A stretch of 64,000 bases of DNA, taken from contig NZ_LMNV01000002.1 in NCBI RefSeq assembly GCF_001423105.1, forward strand, positions 1,027,616-1,091,615, in the 5' to 3' direction. Every line of letters begins with the position of its first letter. Position 1 is the stretch's first letter. This DNA comes from Frondihabitans sp. Leaf304. Its GTDB lineage: Bacteria > Actinomycetota > Actinomycetes > Actinomycetales > Microbacteriaceae. This document shows, piece by piece, positions 8,469 to 18,192 of this stretch. The notes below the pieces were generated by a model. It was not told where the DNA came from. It saw nothing but the letters and a program-made list of their open reading frames with translations, and did not search any database. The position numbers and the translations under genes were made by a program.

Positions 8469-9761
8469 GTGGTCGTCACCGGATGGTTCGTGCTCGTCGT
8501 CGTCCTCGGCGTCGTCCCCGTCGTCGCGACGTCGAGCCCCTGGGCGCTGGTCGGCTGGCTCGGGCTCTGCCTGCTGCTCCTCGTGATCGATGTCGTTCTC
8601 GCGGCGTCCCCGCGCACTGTGCGGCTGACGCGCACACTGCCCTCGGCGATCCGTCTCGGCGAGTCGACGACGGTGTCGCTGTCGATCGTCAACGAGGGCA
8701 AGCGAAGGATCCGCGGACTCGCCCGCGACGCCTGGGAGCCCTCCGCGGGCGCCTCGCCCGCTCGCTTCCGCCTGGCCGTCGCTCCAGGTCGGCGCCACGG
8801 GGCGACCACCGCCCTCGCCCCCTTCCGCCGGGGTGAGCGCCGCGCTTCGGCAGTGACGATCCGAACCCTCGGCCCTCTGCGGCTCGCCGGCCGGCAGGCC
8901 ACGCATCCGCTCCCCGGCTCGATCCGGGTCCTCCCCCGCTTCTCGTCGCGCAAGCACCTGCCGTCGCGCCTCGCTCGGCTCCGCGAGCTCGACGGTCGCA
9001 CCAGCGTGATGATCCGCGGTCAGGGCACCGAGTTCGACAGTCTGCGCGAGTACGTCCGGGGCGACGACATCCGCTCGATCGACTGGCGTGCCACCGCCCG
9101 ACGCACCGACCTGATGGTGCGCACCTGGCGGCCCGAGCGCGACCGCCGTGTCGTCCTGATCGTCGACGCCGGCCGCACCTCCGCCGCGCGGGTCGGCGAC
9201 GAGCCCCGCCTCGACACCGCGTTCGAGTCGGCGCTCCTGCTGGGCGCCCTCGCCTCGCGGGCCGGCGACCGCGTCGATCTCGCCATCGTCGACCGACGGG
9301 TGCGAGGCCGGGTGCAGGGCGCGACGGGCGCCGACCTCCTCTCGTCGATGGTGACGACCATGGCGCCGATCGATCCGGAGCTCGTCGAGACCGACTGGGC
9401 GCTCGTGCCGGGTCTCGTCCGATCGATCAGTACGCAGCGGTCGCTCGTCGTGATCGCCACGACGCTCGACTCGCCCGGGGCAGCCCGGGCACTCCTGGCC
9501 GCCATCCCGCAGCTCACCGCTCGGCACCTGGTGGTCGTGGCGAGTGTCGTCGACCCAGTGCTCGACGAGCTCGCGGCGACTCGCACCGACCGCGACCAGG
9601 TCTACCGGGCGGCGGCCGCCGAGCGCGCGCTCCTCGACGTCGCCCGCGTCTCCGCGGCGCTGCGGCAGCTCGGCGCCGAGGTAGTGACCGGATCGCCGGC
9701 CGATCTGCCGCCCGCGCTGGCCGACCGGTACCTCGCGTTGAAGGCGGCGGGGCGGCTATAG
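8469..9761 (+). CDS. DUF58 domain protein, MoxR partner
   Basis: A 430-residue protein with two closely spaced N-terminal transmembrane segments (about residues 2-50), a beta-rich middle domain (about 55-180) and the DUF58 signature around residues 190-225 (FDSLREYVRGDDIRSIDWRATARR). After it comes a VWA-like segment beginning VVLIVDAGR. DUF58 proteins are nearly always encoded with MoxR ATPases, and it starts with GTG 2 bp after moxR, so the pair is one unit. It is the last gene of the 4256-9761 block and is followed by a strong hairpin (9774-9827) before the oppositely oriented SpoIIM-like gene. The family assignment is firm; the substrate or partner is unknown. Confidence 0.92.
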   Translation: MVVTGWFVLVVVLGVVPVVATSSPWALVGWLGLCLLLLVIDVVLAASPRTVRLTRTLPSAIRLGESTTVSLSIVNEGKRRIRGLARDAWEPSAGASPARFRLAVAPGRRHGATTALAPFRRGERRASAVTIRTLGPLRLAGRQATHPLPGSIRVLPRFSSRKHLPSRLARLRELDGRTSVMIRGQGTEFDSLREYVRGDDIRSIDWRATARRTDLMVRTWRPERDRRVVLIVDAGRTSAARVGDEPRLDTAFESALLLGALASRAGDRVDLAIVDRRVRGRVQGATGADLLSSMVTTMAPIDPELVETDWALVPGLVRSISTQRSLVVIATTLDSPGAARALLAAIPQLTARHLVVVASVVDPVLDELAATRTDRDQVYRAAAAERALLDVARVSAALRQLGAEVVTGSPADLPPALADRYLALKAAGRL

Positions 9762-9773
9762 GTCGGGCTCTCT

Positions 9774-9827
9774 CGCCGAGATCGCACTTCGGGTCGCTCG
9801 CACCCGACCGCAACTGCGATCTCGGCG
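9774..9827. terminator. Bidirectional hairpin between convergent genes
   Basis: Perfect 13-bp arms CGCCGAGATCGCA (9774-9786) and TGCGATCTCGGCG (9815-9827) enclose an inner 6-bp stem TCGGGT/ACCCGA (789-794 and 802-807 of the 9-kb block). There is no U-tract. It lies between the DUF58 gene and the SpoIIM-like gene, which converge, so a bidirectional terminator is the natural reading. Confidence 0.75.
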
Positions 9828-9840
9828 TGGCCGACGCCTG

Positions 9841-10836
9841 CTAACCGGAGACGAGCTGGCGCGCCCCCGCCTCGAACTCGTCGAGGTCACCGGTCTGGCC
9901 CGCCCGGAACGCCCGACCGCCCACCAGCCACTGGTAGATCAGGAACGCTGCCAGAGCGACCGTTCCGATGCCGATCTTAATCGCCCACGGCCACGGCTGC
10001 CGGGTGACGAACCCCTCGATCACGCCTGACACCAGCAACGAGATGACGAGGCCGATGGCGATGCTGCCCAGCGCACGGCCGTCTTCGGCCAGGGCCTGCC
10101 CCCGGGTGCGGGCGCCCGGGGCGATCCACGACCAGAAGATCATCAACCCGGCCGCCATCGCGACGAAGAGGCTGTACAGCTCGAGCTGACCGTGCGGCGC
10201 GATGTAGAGGAAGAAGTACTCGAGGCGCCCCTGCTCGGCGAGGACGCCGGCGCTCATCCCGACGTTCTGCGCGTTCGTCAGGAGGAGGTAGGGCACGTAG
10301 ATGCCGGTGACGCCGAACGCGACGCTCTGAGCGGCGATGAATGCGTTGTTGGTCCAGACCTGGCCCGTGAACGACGACGGAGCGTTGTTCGAGTAGTAGT
10401 CGACGAAGTCGCGAGTGGCGAACTGCTTGCGGAACTCGGGCGAGCCGAAGTTGGCGAGAACGGCGGGGTTGGTGGCGGCCCAGACGCCGAAGAGCACTGC
10501 GACGACGACCGTCACCGCCGCGATCACGAGCGACAACCAGCGCACCCGGTAGAGCGCGGCCGGCAGCTGCACGGCGAAGAAGGTCGGCACCTGACCCGCG
10601 AGGTTGCGCCCGGTGCCGGTGAAGCGGAGCCGCGCTCTCGAGAGCGAAAGGGAGAGGCGTTCGCCGACCGCGCTGGATCCTGCGCTCGATTTCAGAGCCG
10701 ACAGCTGCGAGGCACCCGACTGGTAGAGCTCGATGAGGCGGTCGGTGTCGTTGCCTTCGAGGCGCCGACGCTTGGCGAGCCGGTCGAGCTCAGACCAGTC
10801 TTCCTGGTGGGCGCGGGTGTAGGCGTCGATGTCCAT
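9841..10836 (-). CDS. Stage II sporulation protein M-like membrane protein
   Basis: A 331-residue polytopic membrane protein. A soluble helical N-terminus of about 95 residues (MDIDAYTRAHQEDWSELDRLAKRR...) is followed by roughly six transmembrane segments, including the SpoIIM-type stretch around residues 175-250 (NNAFIAAQSVAFGVTGIYV...LEYFFLYIAPHGQLELYSLFVAMAAGL). In non-sporulating actinobacteria SpoIIM homologues sit next to RDD and MoxR/DUF58 genes, as here; their role is not known. It diverges from the RDD gene with only 18 bp between start codons. A -10-like TAGTAT ends 9 nt before the ATG and no ribosome binding site is visible, so the mRNA is probably (near-)leaderless. Confidence 0.88.
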   Translation of the reverse strand: MDIDAYTRAHQEDWSELDRLAKRRRLEGNDTDRLIELYQSGASQLSALKSSAGSSAVGERLSLSLSRARLRFTGTGRNLAGQVPTFFAVQLPAALYRVRWLSLVIAAVTVVVAVLFGVWAATNPAVLANFGSPEFRKQFATRDFVDYYSNNAPSSFTGQVWTNNAFIAAQSVAFGVTGIYVPYLLLTNAQNVGMSAGVLAEQGRLEYFFLYIAPHGQLELYSLFVAMAAGLMIFWSWIAPGARTRGQALAEDGRALGSIAIGLVISLLVSGVIEGFVTRQPWPWAIKIGIGTVALAAFLIYQWLVGGRAFRAGQTGDLDEFEAGARQLVSG

Positions 10837-10854
10837 TCTGATTAGATACTAGGC
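10837..10854. promoter_or_regulatory. 18-bp divergent gap with back-to-back -10 boxes
   Basis: The whole gap between two start codons reads TCTGATTAGATACTAGGC. On the plus strand GATACT (10845-10850) ends 4 nt before the RDD ATG; on the minus strand TAGTAT overlaps the same bases and ends 9 nt before the SpoIIM-like ATG. Both transcripts would begin at or near the start codon, and the -35 regions must lie within the opposite gene's coding sequence. Confidence 0.5.
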
Positions 10855-11751
10855 ATGGCCGGTCGACGAGCGCTCCCCCGCACCGGTCGCGGTGCCGCTT
10901 TCGGCGGCGAGGGCGTCGCATTCGACACCTTCGCGGCCGACGACGACGAGCTCGTCACCGGCGAGGCGGTCGGCCTCGACATCCGCTCGGCGCCCTTCGT
11001 GTTGCGGATGGCCGGCGTGGTGATCGACTACGTCGCGTACGTGCTGCTGCTGATCGGCCTCCTGGTCGTGCTCTCGCTCGCGAGCTCGCGCGGTCTCGTC
11101 GACAGCTCGACCGCCCAGGCACTCTCGATCGCCTCGATCGTCATCGCGCTAGTCGGCGCTCCGGTCGCCATCGAGACGGCCAGCCGAGGCAAGTCGCTCG
11201 GCAAACTCGCGGTCGGAGCCCGCGTCGTCCGGCTCGACGGTGGAGCGATCAGCCTTCGGCACGCTGTGATCCGCGCGCTCGTCGGAGTGCTCGAGATCGT
11301 CATGACCGTCGGCGGAGTCGCCGTCGTGGTCGGCCTGCTCAACTCGAAGTCGCAGCGGCTCGGCGATCTGATGGCCGGCACCTACGCGCTGAACGAGCGT
11401 CCGCCGAAAGCGGGGCGGATCGTCTACGCCGTGCCTCCCGCGCTCGAAGAGTGGGCGCGCACCGCCGACGTGGCCCGGCTGCCCGACTCGCTGGCACGGC
11501 GGTTGTCGTCGTTCGTGCAGCAGTCCGGGTCGTTGACTCCCGACTCCAGGATCCGGGTGGCCACCTCGCTCGCCGGCGAAGCGTCGCGGTACGTCTCGCC
11601 CCTGCCTGCTGTCGACGCCGAGACCTTCGTGGCCGCGGTGTCGGTGGTCCGCCGGGAGCGCGAAGCTCGGGCGCTCGACGCCGAGGCGGCCAACCTGCAG
11701 CGCCTTGCGCCCGCGCTCGAGGGGCTGCCCAGCGGCTTTCCGCGGCGCTGA
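10855..11751 (+). CDS. RDD family membrane protein
   Basis: A 298-residue protein. After a ~45-residue hydrophilic N-terminus comes an RDD domain (about residues 48-185) with the conserved pattern RMAGVVIDYV, two hydrophobic hairpins, the segment SRGKSLGKLAVGARVV and LGDLMAGTYAL; the C-terminal ~110 residues are soluble. RDD proteins are small membrane proteins, some implicated in transport of ions or compatible solutes; no substrate can be named. It is divergent from the SpoIIM-like gene and convergent with ahcY, separated from the latter by a 22-bp-arm hairpin. No ribosome binding site is visible upstream and a -10-like GATACT ends 4 nt before the ATG. Confidence 0.9.
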   Translation: MAGRRALPRTGRGAAFGGEGVAFDTFAADDDELVTGEAVGLDIRSAPFVLRMAGVVIDYVAYVLLLIGLLVVLSLASSRGLVDSSTAQALSIASIVIALVGAPVAIETASRGKSLGKLAVGARVVRLDGGAISLRHAVIRALVGVLEIVMTVGGVAVVVGLLNSKSQRLGDLMAGTYALNERPPKAGRIVYAVPPALEEWARTADVARLPDSLARRLSSFVQQSGSLTPDSRIRVATSLAGEASRYVSPLPAVDAETFVAAVSVVRREREARALDAEAANLQRLAPALEGLPSGFPRR

Positions 11752-11797
11752 CCCCTCGGTCTTGGCTTCGGTCTCGGGCTCGGCCGTACCGTCACAA

Positions 11798-11845
11798 CGA
11801 AATCGGGCGGACCCGCGAGAAGACTCGCGGATCCGCCCGATTTCG
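11798..11845. terminator. Bidirectional terminator hairpin, RDD/ahcY
   Basis: Two 22-bp arms (11798-11819 and 11824-11845) are complementary except for one C-A mismatch, with a 4-nt loop (AAGA). The outer part begins CGAAATCGGGCGGA and ends TCCGCCCGATTTCG. It sits between convergent genes, so it should terminate both; the AAA/TTT at the base gives short U-runs in both directions. Confidence 0.88.
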
Positions 11846-11869
11846 GCGCCTGAGGGTTCGGGCTGTCGC

Positions 11870-13360
<1,491 letters not shown>

Positions 13361-13366
13361 GTGTCC

Positions 13367-13372
13367 ATTCTC
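13367..13372 (-). promoter_or_regulatory. -10 box of ahcY (leaderless)
   Basis: GAGAAT on the minus strand, preceded by TGC (an extended -10 form), ends 6 nt before the ahcY ATG. That spacing puts the transcription start at the start codon. Confidence 0.4.
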
Positions 13373-13437
13373 GCACCGGGGAGCGGAATACGCGGGTTGG
13401 GATCCTGGGCTGTGAGCGGTGTCGAGCGACCTGTGGA

Positions 13438-15771
13438 TTACTTCGGCAGAGCGGTGCGTCGAAGCATCAGGCTGTTGCCCATCACGATGAGCGACGACAG
13501 CGCCATCGCGAGGCCCGCCACGACCGGATTGAGGAGGCCCAGCATGGCGATCGGCAGAGCCGCGACGTTGTACGCGAATGCCCAGAAGAGATTGACCTTG
13601 ATCGTGCGAAGGGTGTGGCGCGAGAGGTCGAGAGCGTCGGGTACGAGGCGGAGGTCGTCGCGCAACACCGTGATGTCTCCGGCTTCGAGGGCGGCGTCCG
13701 ATCCCCCTGCCAGGGCGATGCCGACGTCGGCGCCGGCGAGCGCCGCCGAGTCGTTGACCCCGTCGCCGACCATGGCGACGACGCGCCCCTCGGCCTGCAG
13801 CGCGCGGATGACTTCGAGCTTGCCTCCGGGCAGCACTCCAGAGATCACTCTCTCGATGCCGAGGTCGGAGGCCACTGCGGCGGCCGCACCCGCGTTGTCG
13901 CCCGTGACCATCATCGGTTCGAGACCGCGCTCACGCAGACGGGCGAGAGCGGCAGCACTCGTCGGCCGAACCGTGTCAGCCACCGAGACGACGCCGCGAG
14001 CACGGCCGTCCCAGGCCACGACGACGGCGGTGCGGCCCGACGCCTCGGAGGCCTCGACGGCCGCAGAGACGCTCGCGGTGTCGACCGCCCATTCGCCCGC
14101 GACCCACTCGCGCCGACCGACGAGCACGACGTGGCCGTCGACCAGGGCACGCACTCCCGATCCACCCGACGCCTCGAAGTCATCGGCACGAGCGACGCCG
14201 TCCGACTGCCCTTCGGCCACGGCCCCAGCGACGATGGCCCGGCCGACCGGGTGCTCCGAGAGGGCCTCGACGGCGGCGGCCATCCGGAGCACGTGCCCCC
14301 GCGTCTCGCCGGTCGTCGCGACGACTTCGACGAGTGCCATGGAGCCGGTCGTCAGTGTTCCGGTCTTGTCGAAGACGACGGTGTCGACCGCTCCGGCTCG
14401 CTCGATGACCTGGGGCCCGCGGATCACGATGCCCCGGCTCGCGCCGATGCCGGTGCCGACGAGCAGGGCCGTGGGCGTCGCCAATCCCAGCGCACACGGG
14501 CAGGCGATGATCACGGTCGCGACCGCGGCGGCGAACGCCTCGATGGGAGCGTGGCCCGTGGCGAGCCAGCCGATCAGCGTGGCGAGCGCCAGGCCGATCA
14601 CGACAGGCACGAAGATTGCCGACACCCGGTCTGCTAGACGCTGCACACGGGCTTTGCCGGTCTGGGCGTCTTCGACCAAGCGTGCGATGTGGGCGAGCTG
14701 GGTGTCGGCTCCCACCCGAGTCGCCCGCACGGTCAGATGTCCGCCCTCGTTCAGGGTGCCGCCCGCGACGGTGTCACCCACGCCCACCTCGATGGGCACC
14801 GATTCGCCCGTGAGCATGCTGGCATCGATGGCCGATGCACCGCGTGTGACGACCCCGTCAGCCGCAATCCGCTCGCCCGGTCGCACGACGAAGACGTCGC
14901 CTGCGGCGAGCTCTGCGACTGCCACCCGTGTCTCGATCCCGTCGACGAGACGGCGTGCCTCGAGGGGCTCGAGCGACAGCAACGCGTGCAGCGCTCGCCC
15001 AGAGCTCGTGCGGGCACGGGCCTCGAAGTATCGCCCGGCGAGCAAGAAGACAGTCACGGTCGAGGCCACCTCGAGATACGTGTCGCTCGACGCTCCGTCG
15101 GCCCGACCCACGAGCTGCAGGGTCATGCGCATCCCCGGTAGCCCCGCATCGCCGAAGAAGAGCGCGTACACCGACCATGCATACGAGGCGATCACGCCGA
15201 GCGAGATGAGGGTGTCCATGCCCACACCGCCGTGTCGCGCCTGGCGGAACGCCGTCGTGTGGAACGGCCAAGCCCCCCACACGGCGACCGGGCTGGCCAG
15301 GGCGAAGACGAGCCACTGCCAGTTCGTGAACTGAAGCACCGGCACCATCGAGAGCACCAAGACGGGCACGGCGAGAACAGCCGAGACGAGGAGGCGTTGC
15401 CGAAGCGAGTCGGCCGATCCGTGATCGTGGTCGGAGTGGTCGGGGTGATCGGCGGGAGCGTCAGCGGGAGCGCCCGAGGGCGTGGGCGATGCCGGGCGGT
15501 GGGCCGGATCCTGCGGTTTCGGTGTGTGCCGGGCTTCGGCGACTCGCGCGGTGTAGCCGGCCGCCGAGACCGCGTCGAGAGCTACGGAATCGTCGGCATC
15601 GATGGGCAGCGAGACACGAGCGCGCTCGGTCGCGAGGTTGACCGAGGCCTCTGCCCCGGCGATGCGGTTGAGCTTGCGCTCCACACGCCCGGCGCAACTC
15701 GCGCAGGTCATTCCCTCGATCGACAGGTCGAGGATCCGGGTGGGCGCGCCACCGGCACCGCTCTCACTCAT
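13438..15771 (-). CDS. copA: Copper-translocating P-type ATPase
   Basis: A 777-residue P1B-type ATPase that expels Cu(I). It has an N-terminal heavy-metal-associated domain (GMTCASC, Cys23/Cys26), a His/Asp-rich linker ([11 protein letters not shown], 108-118), transmembrane segments, the TGES actuator motif (321-324), the CPC transport motif (424-426), the phosphorylated Asp468 in DKTGT, the SEHPVG motif and [10 protein letters not shown] hinge. CPC plus HP motif indicates a monovalent copper or silver pump. It overlaps the small metallochaperone gene by 4 bp and belongs to csoR-chaperone-copA, transcribed leftward from an operator region at 16351-16412. All key residues are intact. Confidence 0.96.
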   Translation of the reverse strand: MSESGAGGAPTRILDLSIEGMTCASCAGRVERKLNRIAGAEASVNLATERARVSLPIDADDSVALDAVSAAGYTARVAEARHTPKPQDPAHRPASPTPSGAPADAPADHPDHSDHDHGSADSLRQRLLVSAVLAVPVLVLSMVPVLQFTNWQWLVFALASPVAVWGAWPFHTTAFRQARHGGVGMDTLISLGVIASYAWSVYALFFGDAGLPGMRMTLQLVGRADGASSDTYLEVASTVTVFLLAGRYFEARARTSSGRALHALLSLEPLEARRLVDGIETRVAVAELAAGDVFVVRPGERIAADGVVTRGASAIDASMLTGESVPIEVGVGDTVAGGTLNEGGHLTVRATRVGADTQLAHIARLVEDAQTGKARVQRLADRVSAIFVPVVIGLALATLIGWLATGHAPIEAFAAAVATVIIACPCALGLATPTALLVGTGIGASRGIVIRGPQVIERAGAVDTVVFDKTGTLTTGSMALVEVVATTGETRGHVLRMAAAVEALSEHPVGRAIVAGAVAEGQSDGVARADDFEASGGSGVRALVDGHVVLVGRREWVAGEWAVDTASVSAAVEASEASGRTAVVVAWDGRARGVVSVADTVRPTSAAALARLRERGLEPMMVTGDNAGAAAAVASDLGIERVISGVLPGGKLEVIRALQAEGRVVAMVGDGVNDSAALAGADVGIALAGGSDAALEAGDITVLRDDLRLVPDALDLSRHTLRTIKVNLFWAFAYNVAALPIAMLGLLNPVVAGLAMALSSLIVMGNSLMLRRTALPK

Positions 15772-16010
15772 GAGGCGGCCGGCCGCAGGTCGTAGCCCGC
15801 CTCGTCGACGGCTTCGCGCACCTCGGGCTCAGCCAGCGGGCGGGTGCTCGCGACTGTGACGGAGCTCGAAGCTCCCGGGCGCAGGTCGATCGACACGGCG
15901 GTCACTCCGGGCACCGCGCTGAGTTCGTCGGTCACGGCGCGGACGCAGTGGTCGCAGGTCATCCCGTCCACCAGGAAGGTGGTGCTGGTCGTGTTGTCGC
16001 TGGGTGTCAT
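15768..16010 (-). CDS. copZ: Copper chaperone (HMA domain)
   Basis: An 80-residue single heavy-metal-associated domain with the Cu(I)-binding motif GMTCDHC (Cys19, Cys22), a CopZ-like shuttle delivering copper to the ATPase encoded next. The start at 16010 is chosen because it follows a GAGGA site at good spacing and gives a normal-length CopZ; an upstream in-frame ATG would add 33 Arg-rich residues that overlap csoR. Its stop overlaps the copA ATG (ATGA), and it begins 25 bp after csoR. The gene symbol is by family and context. Confidence in copper binding is high. Confidence 0.92.
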   Translation of the reverse strand: MTPSDNTTSTTFLVDGMTCDHCVRAVTDELSAVPGVTAVSIDLRPGASSSVTVASTRPLAEPEVREAVDEAGYDLRPAAS

Positions 16011-16035
16011 CGGGGTCCTCTCGATCGCGGAGACA

Positions 16036-16332
16036 TCAGGAGCGGACGAGGCGGGCAATAGCCGCCGACGCCTCGCGGATCTTCTCGTCGGCGACCGGGC
16101 CACCCTCACGAGCGGCCTCGGCGACGCAGTGCGCCAGATGGTCGTCGAGCAGCTGCAGGGCTACCGTCTCGAGGGCCTTCGTCGCTGCGGAGACCTGGGT
16201 CAGCACGTCGATGCAGTACGTGTCGTCTTCGACCATTCGCTGGATGCCGCGAACCTGCCCCTCGGCCCGGCGGAGGCGCTTGATGATGAGGTCTTTGTCG
16301 CCGCTGTAGCCGACGTGTGCGCTGTGATCCAT
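16036..16332 (-). CDS. csoR: Copper-sensing repressor CsoR
   Basis: A 98-residue CsoR/RcnR-family all-helical repressor. The Cu(I) ligands are present with family spacing: Cys40 (DDTYCIDVL), His65 and Cys69 (DDHLAHC). The basic helix IKRLRRAEGQVRGIQRM supplies the DNA-binding surface. When copper binds, the repressor leaves its operator and the csoR-copZ-copA operon is transcribed. It follows a GGGAG ribosome binding site and is the first gene of the operon. Two 15-bp palindromes upstream (16351-16365 and 16398-16412) match the C-rich/G-rich CsoR operator type, so the operon is autoregulated. Confidence 0.95.
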   Translation of the reverse strand: MDHSAHVGYSGDKDLIIKRLRRAEGQVRGIQRMVEDDTYCIDVLTQVSAATKALETVALQLLDDHLAHCVAEAAREGGPVADEKIREASAAIARLVRS

Positions 16333-16350
16333 GCCGCTCCCTGCTGCTCA

Positions 16351-16365
16351 TACCCCTAGGGGGTA
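16351..16365. promoter_or_regulatory. CsoR operator O1
   Basis: TACCCCTAGGGGGTA, a near-palindrome of the type bound by actinobacterial CsoR. It starts 18 nt upstream of the csoR ATG and covers the predicted transcription start downstream of the -10-like TAGGGT (minus strand, 16371-16376). Confidence 0.85.
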
Positions 16366-16370
16366 CCACA

Positions 16371-16376
16371 ACCCTA
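16371..16376 (-). promoter_or_regulatory. -10 box of the csoR operon
   Basis: TAGGGT on the minus strand lies between the two operators, so O2 (16398-16412) falls over the -35 position and O1 (16351-16365) over +1. There is no recognisable -35 hexamer. Confidence 0.45.
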
Positions 16377-16397
16377 CGCCCCCGCCGCTGCCAGCGG

Positions 16398-16412
16398 TAC
16401 CCCCGAGGGGTA
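16398..16412. promoter_or_regulatory. CsoR operator O2
   Basis: TACCCCCGAGGGGTA, a second palindrome with the same half-sites as O1, 47 bp away centre to centre. It falls over the expected -35 region of the copper operon promoter. Confidence 0.82.
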
Positions 16413-16428
16413 TTGAGTGGACAAAAAC

Positions 16429-16491
16429 CAGGAGATTCCCATCGGCCCCCGAAATGAGACGAATCGGGAGGGAAAAGGCGAGAATCTCCTG
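16429..16491. terminator. Inverted repeat downstream of manB
   Basis: Perfect 10-bp arms CAGGAGATTC (16429-16438) and GAATCTCCTG (16482-16491), with an inner CCCGA/TCGGG pair (16448-16452, 16464-16468). It lies 18 bp past the manB stop and just upstream of the copper operon control region, so it probably terminates the DUF3499-manB transcript and insulates the copper promoter. Confidence 0.6.
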
Positions 16492-16509
16492 AAAGACGCC
16501 CCGTGCGAG

Positions 16510-17931
16510 CTAGGCCCGGATCAGCGCCAGAACGGCGTCGCGCACCTGCACCATGCCACCCGGCGTCGCCGCCTCGGCGTTCAGGCGAAGCAGCGGCTCG
16601 GTGTTGGACGGCCGCACGTTGAACCACCAGAACTCGCCGGTGTCGAACGTGCCCGAGACGGTCAGGCCGTCGAGCTCGTCGAACTCGCCGCTACCCGTGT
16701 AGGCCTCGACGATCCGGGCGTAGGCCGCCGGCACGTCGGTCACGGTCGAGTTGATCTCGCCGGATGCGGCATAGGGCGTGTAGTGGTCGGTGAGCTCGGA
16801 GAGAGGCGTCGAGCCCGACCCGAACTCGGCCAGCACGTGCAGGGCCGCGAGCATGCCGTTGTCGGCACCCCAGAAGTCGCGGAAGTAGTAGTGCGCGGAG
16901 TGCTCGCCGCCGAAGATGGCGCCGGTGGCCTTCATCTCGTCTTTGATGAGCGAGTGGCCGACCCGGGTGCGCACCGGGGTGGCACCCGCGGCCTCGATCG
17001 CCTCGGGCACGGCGCGCGAGGTGATGAGGTTGTGGATCACGCTGATGTGCTCGTCGGGCGATGCCGCGTGAACGCGGGCGATCTCACGCACGGCGACAAT
17101 GGCAGCGACGGCCGAAGGCGTGACCGCGTCGCCCTTCTCGTCGACGACGAAGCAGCGGTCGGCGTCACCGTCGAAAGCGAGACCGAGGTCGGCTCCGTGC
17201 TCGACGACGGCCTTCTGCAGGTCGACGAGGTTCGACGGCTCGAGCGGGTTGGCCTCGTGGTTGGGGAACGTGCCGTCGAGTTCGAAGTAGAGCGGGATGA
17301 TCGTGATCGGCAGCTCGGGGAGCCCGGCGGCGGTGCCGAGGACGGCCGGGACGGTGAGCCCGCCCATTCCGTTGCCGGCGTCGACGACGATCGTGATCGG
17401 TCGGATCTTCGCGAGGTCGACGAGCGAGCGGAGGTACGCAGCGTACGACGGCAGAGCATCGAAGGGCGTGACGGAACCCGGGGTCGGGGCCGCGTCGATG
17501 CCGTTGGCGAGGAACGCCGAGGCACGATCTCGGATCGACGACAGGCCGGTGTCGAGCGAGATGCCCTGGGCACCCGCGCGAGAGAACTTGATGCCGTTGT
17601 AGGTCGCGGGGTTGTGGCTCGCCGTGAACATGGCGGCCGGGGCGTTGCGCGACCCGGAGGCGAAGTACGTCTCGTCGGTCGAGCAGAGACCGAGCAGGGT
17701 GATGTTGGCACCGCGAGCGGTGGCTCCGCGACCGAAGGCGTCGGCGAATTCGGGCGACGAGTCGCGCATGTCGTGCCCGACCACGATCTCGGTGGCGTCG
17801 CCGCCGATCTCGTCGGCAAAGGCGGCGCCGAAGGCCTCGACGACCTCGGGGGTCAGCTGCGATCCGACGAGACCTCGCACGTCGTACGTCTTGACGAAGG
17901 CGGTGAGGTCAACGGGCGAGTCAGAAGTCAT
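16510..17931 (-). CDS. manB: Phosphomannomutase/phosphoglucomutase
   Basis: A 473-residue alpha-D-phosphohexomutase. The phosphoserine is Ser105 in TASHNPATYNGIKF, the metal-binding loop is DGDADR near residue 250, and the sugar-binding loop GGEHSAHYYF (about residue 335) and the C-terminal phosphate-binding RPSNTEPLLR are present. It interconverts mannose-6-phosphate and mannose-1-phosphate for GDP-mannose, feeding the glycan genes and linking with ManA (26179). It overlaps the 3' end of the DUF3499 gene by 11 bp. The DUF3499-manB order matches the mycobacterial Rv3258c-Rv3257c arrangement. A hairpin follows the stop. Confidence 0.94.
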   Translation of the reverse strand: MTSDSPVDLTAFVKTYDVRGLVGSQLTPEVVEAFGAAFADEIGGDATEIVVGHDMRDSSPEFADAFGRGATARGANITLLGLCSTDETYFASGSRNAPAAMFTASHNPATYNGIKFSRAGAQGISLDTGLSSIRDRASAFLANGIDAAPTPGSVTPFDALPSYAAYLRSLVDLAKIRPITIVVDAGNGMGGLTVPAVLGTAAGLPELPITIIPLYFELDGTFPNHEANPLEPSNLVDLQKAVVEHGADLGLAFDGDADRCFVVDEKGDAVTPSAVAAIVAVREIARVHAASPDEHISVIHNLITSRAVPEAIEAAGATPVRTRVGHSLIKDEMKATGAIFGGEHSAHYYFRDFWGADNGMLAALHVLAEFGSGSTPLSELTDHYTPYAASGEINSTVTDVPAAYARIVEAYTGSGEFDELDGLTVSGTFDTGEFWWFNVRPSNTEPLLRLNAEAATPGGMVQVRDAVLALIRA

Positions 17932-18133
17932 GCCCCAAAACTACATGGCGGACGACCTGCCACCCCTGCGGGGCCGACAGGCTCTCGGCATGACGGGCGC
18001 ACAGGTCGTATCCGTGAGGCTCCACGACCATCGACAACGGGCCGACGACGGCCATCGAATCGCCGTAGTCGTACGTGAGAGTAGCCACCGCCTCGTCACG
18101 GCAGGTGGCCTTGCTGCAGGGTCGCGCGTTCAT
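17921..18133 (-). CDS. DUF3499 family protein
   Basis: A 70-residue protein with four potential metal ligands: Cys6, Cys11, Cys45 and His48 (C-x4-C ... C-x2-H), suggesting a small zinc-ribbon-like fold. DUF3499 proteins are almost confined to actinobacteria and sit next to manB, WhiB2 and a metallopeptidase-family gene; function unknown. It overlaps manB by 11 bp and diverges from the gene at 18193. A -10-like TAGGGT (18142-18147) ends 8 nt before its ATG, so the transcript is probably leaderless. Confidence 0.88.
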   Translation of the reverse strand: MNARPCSKATCRDEAVATLTYDYGDSMAVVGPLSMVVEPHGYDLCARHAESLSAPQGWQVVRHVVLGHDF

Positions 18134-18141
18134 CTCGAGTC

Positions 18142-18147
18142 ACCCTA
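18142..18147 (-). promoter_or_regulatory. -10 box of DUF3499-manB (leaderless)
   Basis: TAGGGT on the minus strand, 8 nt before the ATG at 18133. No good ribosome binding site lies between. Confidence 0.45.
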
Positions 18148-18180
18148 ACCCGAGAGACGGAGGATTCCCCGAGGCGCGAC

Positions 18181-18186
18181 TACCAT
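18181..18186 (+). promoter_or_regulatory. -10 box of the 18193 gene (leaderless)
   Basis: TACCAT on the plus strand ends 6 nt before the ATG at 18193, which puts +1 at the start codon. It is 33 bp from the oppositely directed -10 of the DUF3499 gene. Confidence 0.45.
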
Positions 18187-18192
18187 GAGCGA

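Noticed and set aside
13361-13437. A SAM or SAH riboswitch upstream of ahcY
   Set aside because: The gap is 77 bp and the -10 box lies next to the ATG, so there is no leader RNA to hold a riboswitch.
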